A DNA stretch of 6,481 bases from an uncultured Coriobacteriaceae bacterium. Lineage in GTDB: Bacteria > Actinomycetota > Coriobacteriia > Coriobacteriales > Eggerthellaceae. The position numbers were made by a program, and so were the translations under genes. Below the pieces are notes generated by a model, which had not been told where the DNA came from, did no database searches, and saw only the letters and a list, made by a program, of their open reading frames with translations. This document shows positions 1-4,697 of this stretch, one piece after another; position 1 is the stretch's first letter; each line of letters starts with the position of its first letter. Location: NCBI GenBank assembly GCA_902781245.1, contig CACZIP010000121.1:1-6481 (forward strand). The letters are read 5' to 3'.

Positions 1-867
1 CATGAGGAAATCGGGACTTGCCAGGGAGAAAGCACTCACGAGGACGAACGGCATCACGGCGACCACGCGGGCCGAAAGCTTCGCCTGAGCCGTCTGCACG
101 CGCAGCGACCTGCGCAGCGCAAGCTCGCCTTTGACCGTCTCGGTTGCCGCCTGCAGTACCTGCCGCATGGCACCACCCGATTGGTGTTGGACGTCGAGCG
201 CGACCGCCACGAAGGCGAGCTCTGTCGCGCACGCGCCCCGCCGAAGCTCGCGCAACGCACGGTCTGCACCGCCACCCATCTCGAGAACGTGAGAAGCACG
301 CGCGAACGTCTCGGACAAAGGACCGTCAACATCCTGTGCCACCTGTTGAAACGTCTGCTGCAGGGTGAACCCCGACCCGAAACAGGCTGCCATGGACTCG
401 AGCGCAGCTGGAACGGAATCGCGCGCTGCCTCCATGCGTTTGTCGCTCGCATTGCCCACAGCCAACACCATGAGGGCGCATACGCACGCCGGCACCGCCA
501 CCGCAGCTATCGGACTTGCAGTGGCCAAGCCGACAATGCACCCCAACGCGATTGCAAACGCTATGACAACCGACATGAGCGACTCGGATGTTACGGTCAT
601 ACCGCGGCATTCGAGCAAATAGACGGCTTCGTCAACCACGTCTGCCGCTTTCGTCCACTTGAGGACTACCTGCGCAGGAGCCGCAAGGACGGCGTAGCCG
701 TTGCGCAAACGCCACAGCACAAGATTCGAGACGTTCAGCTTCTCACCTTGCGCGGCGAGCGCCGCCTTGCGACGGTGCAGCACCTCTTCTGCAACCCATA
801 ACACCGAAGCAGCGAATGCAAATGCGGTCACGACAGATAGAACGGCAAAGAGCACACCTCTTTCCAT
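1..867 (-). CDS. tadB: Tad pilus inner-membrane platform protein TadB, 3' end cut by window edge
   Basis: The frame is open from the ATG at 867 to base 1 (289 residues visible, no stop reached). Seen: an N-terminal hydrophobic segment at about residues 5-26, a hydrophobic hairpin at about 98-137, then a type II secretion F (T2SSF) domain from about 148. This domain includes the HQSGGAMRQVLQAATETVK block at 228-246 and the following RRSLRVQTAQAKLSARVVAVMPF-type stretch, both characteristic of TadB/TadC. A further hydrophobic segment starts at about 268. Family role: TadB and TadC form the cytoplasmic-membrane platform on which the CpaF ATPase drives pilin extrusion. The start is supported by an AGGAGGTGG Shine-Dalgarno sequence at 872-880. 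It overlaps the end of cpaF by 40 nt, which implies coupled translation. Position directly after cpaF and lone N-terminal membrane segment favour TadB over TadC. TadC is expected beyond the left edge. Confidence 0.9.
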   Translation of the reverse strand, partial: MERGVLFAVLSVVTAFAFAASVLWVAEEVLHRRKAALAAQGEKLNVSNLVLWRLRNGYAVLAAPAQVVLKWTKAADVVDEAVYLLECRGMTVTSESLMSVVIAFAIALGCIVGLATASPIAAVAVPACVCALMVLAVGNASDKRMEAARDSVPAALESMAACFGSGFTLQQTFQQVAQDVDGPLSETFARASHVLEMGGGADRALRELRRGACATELAFVAVALDVQHQSGGAMRQVLQAATETVKGELALRRSLRVQTAQAKLSARVVAVMPFVLVSAFSLASPDFLM

Positions 868-2159
868 TGCTCCACCTCCTCCTTGCTCACAGAGGCGTAC
901 AGCGGCGCGTTGTCGACCCAGCCAGGCGTCTCCTCCCAAACTCCGCGCTCCTTTCCAACAGCCCTTCGGTAGTAGGGGACGGTGATGCATCGCCGAACAT
1001 CGGAATCGAAGGTCAAGCCCACGACATCGGATACGCATCGGGAGCCATCGGGCGAGCGCCTCATCTGCACGACGAGGTCGATGGCGCTCGCGATGTTGGC
1101 TTCGATCACATCGATCGGCAGATCAGCCTCATACCGCACCATCGTCGTCAGACGGGCTATCGAATCCTCGGGCGAATTGGCATGCAGCGTCGTGAGAGAG
1201 CCGTCGTGGCCGGTATTGAGCGCTTGCAACATATCGAGGGCTTCGGACCCGCGGCACTCGCCGACGATGATTCGGTCGGGCCTCATGCGCAGCGCATTGA
1301 TGACAAGTCCTCGAATGGTGATTTCCCCGAGTCCTTCGGCGTTTACAGGTCTCGCCTCCATCCTGACCACATGAGGATGCTCGAGGAAACGCAACTCGGC
1401 AGAGTCCTCAATCGTAACGATGCGCTCCCGATGCGGTATCACGCAGGACAAGCTGTTCAACAAAGTGGTTTTGCCGCTACCTGTGCCGCCGACGACCGCG
1501 ATGCTCTTGCGCATGCACACGGCCCATTCCAACAGCATGCGCACCTCAGGCTCGACCGAGCCCATCAACTCCATTTCCTCTAGGGTGATGACATGGCTTG
1601 CGAACTTGCGGATGGTCACGTACGGACCGCCGAGGCCCACAGGCGACACGACGACGTTCACGCGATGCCCTTGTGGCAGGCGGGCATTGACCAGAGGCGA
1701 AGCTTCGTCGACGCGCCTTCCGAGCGGGCCGAGAATACGGTCAATCAACGCCCGCAGTTCGGCTGCGTCGGCGAAGCGCTTGTCGGTACGTTCGAGCACG
1801 CCATCGCGTTCGATGTACACGACATCGGGTCCGTTCACCATGATCTCGGTGATCGTCTCATCAGAGATCAAATCCTCGAGCACGCCGAACCCGAACACGG
1901 CATCGACGAGCTGGTCAGTCAGACGTATCCGCATCTCCTGATCTGCATATGCCCAGGCAAGGCCTTCGAAAGCCCGCCGACAGGCGCTACGCAGCTCGCT
2001 GCGCGCCCTCTTGGGATTGTCAACCGCCAACTGGGCGAGTTCGTCGACTGAGACGAGCGATTGCACTTGGCTCCTCAGCGTCTGGAGCAGCAAGCCCTCG
2101 TCAGCCGGTCGCTCCTCGACAAAGTTGCCAGCACGTTGCACACGTTCGGACAATGTCAT
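828..2159 (-). CDS. cpaF: Tad pilus assembly hexameric ATPase CpaF/TadA
   Basis: A 443-residue secretion ATPase of the VirB11/GspE superfamily that powers Tad pilus assembly at the cytoplasmic face of the membrane. Seen: an N-terminal helical region (1-90), the CpaF-type linker with EIMVNGPDVVYIERDG at 105-120, an arginine-rich fold entry at 160-185 (LPQGHRVNV, then TIRKF), Walker A GGTGSGKTT at 224-232, Asp box EDSAEL at 251-256, Walker B RIIVGE at 296-301, and His box GHDGSLTTLHA at 317-327. All catalytic motifs are intact and the length is normal for the family. I chose the ATG at 2159 over an in-frame ATG at 2177: it has AAGGAG six bases upstream (2166-2171) and forms an ATGA overlap with the cpaE stop, repeating the cpaB/cpaE junction. 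The last 40 nt overlap tadB. Confidence 0.96.
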   Translation of the reverse strand: MTLSERVQRAGNFVEERPADEGLLLQTLRSQVQSLVSVDELAQLAVDNPKRARSELRSACRRAFEGLAWAYADQEMRIRLTDQLVDAVFGFGVLEDLISDETITEIMVNGPDVVYIERDGVLERTDKRFADAAELRALIDRILGPLGRRVDEASPLVNARLPQGHRVNVVVSPVGLGGPYVTIRKFASHVITLEEMELMGSVEPEVRMLLEWAVCMRKSIAVVGGTGSGKTTLLNSLSCVIPHRERIVTIEDSAELRFLEHPHVVRMEARPVNAEGLGEITIRGLVINALRMRPDRIIVGECRGSEALDMLQALNTGHDGSLTTLHANSPEDSIARLTTMVRYEADLPIDVIEANIASAIDLVVQMRRSPDGSRCVSDVVGLTFDSDVRRCITVPYYRRAVGKERGVWEETPGWVDNAPLYASVSKEEVEQWKEVCSLPFYLS

Positions 2160-3508
2160 GACTTTCTCCTTCCCCACTTGCGTCCAGCATGGCGGCCTCG
2201 ACGCTTTTCTTCATGACCCATGATGGAAGGCTCAAGTGAATCCTTGCGCCTTTCGCCATCTGGCAAGACCTTGGCAAGAAGCTGCTCGAGGCTCGTGCAG
2301 AACTCGTTGCGTGTTTTCAGGAGCTCGGTAGGCGAGCCTGCGCTGAGAAGCTCCTCAACATCGGCACCGCCGTCTTTCAGCTCGAACACGGGCACGCCCC
2401 GCAGCGCGCACGACACATCGATGGATGTGAGCGGCGCTCCTTTCGCGCATCGATTGATTGCGAACTTGAACGGCCCGGTCGCGATACCGCATCGGGCACA
2501 CAGCTCGAGTGCGTGTTTGCACGCACGTATGGACGACGCCCTCTGGTCGATGAGAAAAAGTGCTGCATTGCTGCGCTCGAGTAGCGCTGCATGTTGTTCC
2601 GCCCATGCCGCACCGGTATTGGCTATCACGACATCGAACTTCGCTGCGATTAAGTCGAAATGCTCGGGCAACGCGCGTACGACAAGTTCTGCCGTTTCGA
2701 GGCGCTCGGGCGCGGCCAGCACCACCGGGCCCGCAGCAGACCCCGTCCCCGAGCCCGTGCATCGTTCGATCTCACGGTCGACAAGGTCGGGATGCGCAAA
2801 CGCCTCGTCAATGAAAACGGGATCCTTGACACCCGACAGCAGCGCCGCATCACCGAACTGCAAATCGTAATCGAGGAGCAGCGTGCGGTACCCCATCTCG
2901 TGGGCAACATGTGCCCCTATGACCGAGACAACACTCTTGCCCGCTCCCCCACTTCCGCTGACTATCGGCATGACAAACGCGTTCGTCTGCAACGCTAGAC
3001 GGGCAAGCGCGTGCACGGGCTCGCTTTTTCGCTCCACGAGAGTCCGCGCCATCTCTTCTTGCTGCGATGGCGACGCATGGGCGGCGAGCTTTGGACGGGC
3101 TGCTTCGACCACCTGCGCCTCGACGAGCGCTGGCTTGATGGCAGCGTTTCTACCCTTCATCTCGCTGTAGCTGCGCACGAATGTGCCCATGTCGAGAACT
3201 TCGTCTATGTTCGCGTTGTGCGCCCTGCTCAAAACCGAACCGCACGCCTCTCGGTGTACGAGACTCACGAACAAGTCCGGACGGTCTTCCTTCAAGGTCG
3301 CTGCGAGGTTAATCGGCTCGACATCGTCGCATGACACGACCCACACCCGCTCGATGCCTTCGTCTTGCGCGATGGAGCCGCGAGCCTCCTCGCCGTCGGG
3401 AAACACCTCGAGCCAGCTTTGACTCTCGAGGTTCTCGCCGGACAACCCGATGCACGATGGGTCGATGCGCGACGCATCGTCTATGCAAAGCGCTGCACGC
3501 CCGCTCAT
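2156..3508 (-). CDS. cpaE: Tad pilus localisation protein CpaE/TadZ, ParA/MinD-like ATPase
   Basis: A 450-residue protein. Residues about 1-125 resemble a degenerate receiver-like N-terminal domain, as is common in CpaE/TadZ; about 175-410 is a ParA/MinD-like P-loop domain. Seen: P-loop SGSGGAGKS at 184-192, and the CpaE hallmark LLLDYDLQFGD at 210-220 that carries the switch I/Walker A' aspartates. The usual signature lysine at the start of the deviant Walker A (KGG) is a serine here, but the nucleotide-binding lysine K191 is present. Family role: polar or focal positioning of the pilus machine and recruitment of other Tad proteins. The C-terminus (432-450) is a highly basic tail, whose codons also carry the cpaF ribosome binding site. 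The start overlaps the cpaB stop as ATGA with only a weak Shine-Dalgarno sequence, so translation probably depends on coupling to cpaB. Confidence 0.9.
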   Translation of the reverse strand: MSGRAALCIDDASRIDPSCIGLSGENLESQSWLEVFPDGEEARGSIAQDEGIERVWVVSCDDVEPINLAATLKEDRPDLFVSLVHREACGSVLSRAHNANIDEVLDMGTFVRSYSEMKGRNAAIKPALVEAQVVEAARPKLAAHASPSQQEEMARTLVERKSEPVHALARLALQTNAFVMPIVSGSGGAGKSVVSVIGAHVAHEMGYRTLLLDYDLQFGDAALLSGVKDPVFIDEAFAHPDLVDREIERCTGSGTGSAAGPVVLAAPERLETAELVVRALPEHFDLIAAKFDVVIANTGAAWAEQHAALLERSNAALFLIDQRASSIRACKHALELCARCGIATGPFKFAINRCAKGAPLTSIDVSCALRGVPVFELKDGGADVEELLSAGSPTELLKTRNEFCTSLEQLLAKVLPDGERRKDSLEPSIMGHEEKRRGRHAGRKWGRRKS

Positions 3509-4221
3509 GACTTTTCGCTTTCGGACGATGAGGCTTCCGCTCCACTTGACGCGCCGCTGCTATCGCTCGACACGGCTCCATCGACACGCTGCCCCGGCAA
3601 CACGAAATACAGATCGGTCTTGTTGGAGGCTGCAACGATTTCCTCTACGCGGTCGGGATTGACCGCAAGCGTTATCCAGCCTGAATCCGATGACGTAAGC
3701 GAGCCGGAAGATCCGACGGAAGAGTCGAGCACCAGCACATCGCGCGCCAACACGGTCGTCGTCGAACCGCCTGATGAGTACACGTCAACTGACATATGGG
3801 GACGAATGGCGCCACCAACAGCTCGCACGGCCTTCGCAGGGACGCTGACTGCAGCCTTGCCCTCGGGCACCTCCAGCGCATCTCGGTCGCTCTCGAAACG
3901 CTTCTGGCTGATGACCTCGCCTTTGACGATAGAGGACGTCGCCGTCTTGCCGACGATCTCAGAACTCTCGCGTATCGGCTCCTCCGGCAGCAAATCAGCG
4001 ACCCACAGGCGCATTTCGATTGCAGACAGATCGACTCGCTCTCCGGCTCCGATATCGCGCGTCGCCACGCACACCTCGACCTGCTCGCCTCCGTAGCGGG
4101 CAAGCGCTTCAGCGCGTGCAGCATCTGCCTCTCCCTGGACGTTGGCCATGAAACCAGCTACACATGCCGCGCACAATACGCCACAAGCAATGGAAGCTGC
4201 TGTCATATGACTTTGCTTCAT
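3505..4221 (-). CDS. cpaB: Flp pilus assembly protein CpaB/RcpC, SAF domain
   Basis: A 238-residue protein, first gene of the visible operon. Seen: an N-terminal membrane anchor at about 7-26 with a short basic/polar start, an SAF domain at about 47-110 (VCVATRDIGAGERVDLSAIE, then VGKTATSSIVKGEVISQKRF), an RcpC-like region at about 115-212 (VPEGKAAVSVPAKAV, VDVYSSGG, WITLAVNPDRVEEI, DLYFVLPG), and a Ser-rich acidic tail at 215-238. In diderms CpaB works with the CpaC secretin; here no secretin gene lies between it and cpaE, so its partner is probably the cell wall or another pilus component (inference). I chose the ATG at 4221 over an in-frame ATG at 4248: GGGGGAG sits five bases upstream (4227-4233), and the membrane segment then falls at the usual distance from the N-terminus. 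The stop overlaps the cpaE start. Confidence 0.9.
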   Translation of the reverse strand: MKQSHMTAASIACGVLCAACVAGFMANVQGEADAARAEALARYGGEQVEVCVATRDIGAGERVDLSAIEMRLWVADLLPEEPIRESSEIVGKTATSSIVKGEVISQKRFESDRDALEVPEGKAAVSVPAKAVRAVGGAIRPHMSVDVYSSGGSTTTVLARDVLVLDSSVGSSGSLTSSDSGWITLAVNPDRVEEIVAASNKTDLYFVLPGQRVDGAVSSDSSGASSGAEASSSESEKS

Positions 4222-4299
4222 CTCGTCTCCCCCGATCGAATCCTGCATCCGATGCTAGAGGGAGACGTTTCTACGGTTCAACCCGCACCGATTGACGAA

Positions 4300-4320
4300 A
4301 CGAGCGATGCCAGCGCTCGT
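4300..4320 (-). other. Hairpin in the presumed tad operon leader
   Basis: ACGAGCG (4300-4306) and CGCTCGT (4314-4320) are exact reverse complements around a 7-base loop. The hairpin lies about 80 nt upstream of the cpaB start, inside the presumed 5' leader. There is no following T-run, so it is not an intrinsic terminator. It could affect mRNA stability or be chance. Confidence 0.35.
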
Positions 4321-4333
4321 CCAGTCGATGTGC

Positions 4334-4343
4334 TTTCGCGAAA
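4334..4343. promoter_or_regulatory. Palindrome TTTCGCGAAA, possible operator
   Basis: A perfect 10-bp palindrome lies over the predicted -10/transcription start of the tad operon. A related perfect 8-mer, TTTCGAAA, lies at 4422-4429; both sites are followed by CC or CCG on the plus strand. Position and symmetry suit a repressor site, but no regulator can be named from the sequence. Confidence 0.25.
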
Positions 4344-4371
4344 CCTATGTCATTTACTCCGCAACGAGCAA
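4342..4371 (-). promoter_or_regulatory. Candidate promoter of the tad operon
   Basis: Read on the minus strand, TTGCTC (4366-4371) and TAGGTT (4342-4347) are separated by 18 bases. They fit a loose actinobacterial -35/-10 pattern (TTGnnn, TAnnnT). Transcription would start near 4335 and give a leader of about 115 nt before the cpaB start. Both hexamers are weak matches, so this is a tentative call. A perfect palindrome covers the -10/start area. Confidence 0.25.
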
Positions 4372-4498
4372 TCTCTATGCCACAATACAACCGTCATTGC
4401 ACCGAAAAGAACTCGCTCGATTTTCGAAACCGCAGACCATCAGAGCGCTTAAGAGTGAAAGAACGGTGAACATGTGCGCATCGGGCATCGTGGATTGA

Positions 4499-4523
4499 AG
4501 TTTCCACCAAATTGTGGGAAACT
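4499..4523. repeat. Imperfect inverted repeat upstream of tRNA-Val
   Basis: AGTTTCCAC (4499-4507) is mirrored by GTGGGAAACT (4514-4523), with one extra G in the right arm. The repeat sits 25 to 49 bases before the tRNA, where its promoter should be. A possible -35 TTGAAG lies at 4495-4500, but no good -10 is visible, so no promoter is called. An outer perfect pair, ACGGTGAA (4463-4470) and TTCACCGT (4526-4533), encloses it. Confidence 0.4.
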
Positions 4524-4547
4524 GATTCACCGTCGAAAGACGCATTT

Positions 4548-4622
4548 GGTCGAGTGGCGCAGCGGGAGCGCAGGTGCCTTACAAGCACAAGGTCGGGGGT
4601 TCAAATCCCTCCTCGACCACCA
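4548..4622 (+). tRNA. tRNA-Val (anticodon TAC), CCA encoded
   Basis: The full cloverleaf can be folded by hand. The acceptor stem GGTCGAG (4548-4554) pairs perfectly with CTCGACC (4612-4618). The D stem is GCGC/GCGC with GG in the loop. The anticodon loop CTTACAA (4578-4584) has anticodon TAC at 4580-4582, which reads GUA and other valine codons. The T stem GGGGG/CCCTC encloses the loop TTCAAAT. The discriminator is A, as expected for valine, and CCA is encoded at 4620-4622. The first anticodon-stem pair (G4573, A4589) is a mismatch; all other stems pair, allowing one G-T in the T stem. The gene runs opposite to both neighbouring protein genes and appears to be transcribed alone. Confidence 0.97.
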
Positions 4623-4629
4623 TGAAAGC

Positions 4630-4654
4630 AAAAGCCCCAGCAATGGGGCTTTTT
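4630..4654 (+). terminator. Intrinsic terminator of tRNA-Val, probably bidirectional
   Basis: AAAAGCCCCA (4630-4639) pairs with TGGGGCTTTT (4644-4653) around a GCAA tetraloop, a stable GNRA loop. On the plus strand the stem runs into a T-tract eight bases after the tRNA CCA end. On the minus strand the same stem gives a TTTT run, then TTT after GC, so it can also end transcription of the converging repeat-protein gene. Confidence 0.85.
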
Positions 4655-4660
4655 CATTAG

Positions 4661-4696
4661 TGGCTTGCAACAGAGACCGGGTCTCTGTTGCAGCCA
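4661..4696. repeat. Long perfect hairpin next to the stop of the repeat-protein gene
   Basis: TGCAACAGAGACC (4666-4678) is mirrored exactly by GGTCTCTGTTGCA (4680-4692). A further TGGC/GCCA pair lies outside (4661-4664 with 4693-4696) after a single bulged T. That makes about 17 bp of stem starting one base after the stop codon. There is no T-run on either side, so it is not a textbook terminator. It may protect the mRNA 3' end, act in series with the terminator at 4630-4654, or be a dispersed palindromic repeat. Confidence 0.75.
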
Positions 4697-4697
4697 G

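Larger units (their letters stand above)
4222..4547. other. Divergent intergenic region between cpaB and tRNA-Val
   Basis: About 325 bp without a convincing gene. Short open frames run through it (for example minus 4394-4588), but they lack a ribosome binding site and recognisable protein features, and one runs into the tRNA. It should hold the promoter of the tad operon (leftward) and of the tRNA (rightward). No prepilin or prepilin peptidase gene is present, although these often accompany cpaB. The region carries several inverted repeats, listed separately. Confidence 0.7.

Noticed and set aside
54..610. Minus-strand frames at 54-452 and 326-610
   Set aside because: They are out-of-frame shadows of tadB, which is continuous from 867 to the edge; their Arg/Ser/Cys-rich sequence is not protein-like. 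No tadB frameshift is needed.
816..1583. A 255-codon open frame on the plus strand opposite cpaF
   Set aside because: It is antisense to a gene with all catalytic motifs intact. Its protein is rich in His, Arg and Ala with no domain pattern, and such mirror frames are common in GC-rich genes. The same holds for plus-strand frames at 181-801, 2220-2870 and 3365-4096.
2112..2120. Nine bases (CTCCTCGAC) matching the tRNA-Val 3' end, as a possible attachment-site repeat
   Set aside because: The match is short, lies inside the conserved operon, and no integrase or other mobile gene is present in the window.
4394..4588. Short minus-strand frame in the intergenic region
   Set aside because: It runs into the tRNA, has no ribosome binding site and no recognisable feature; it is not a Flp prepilin.
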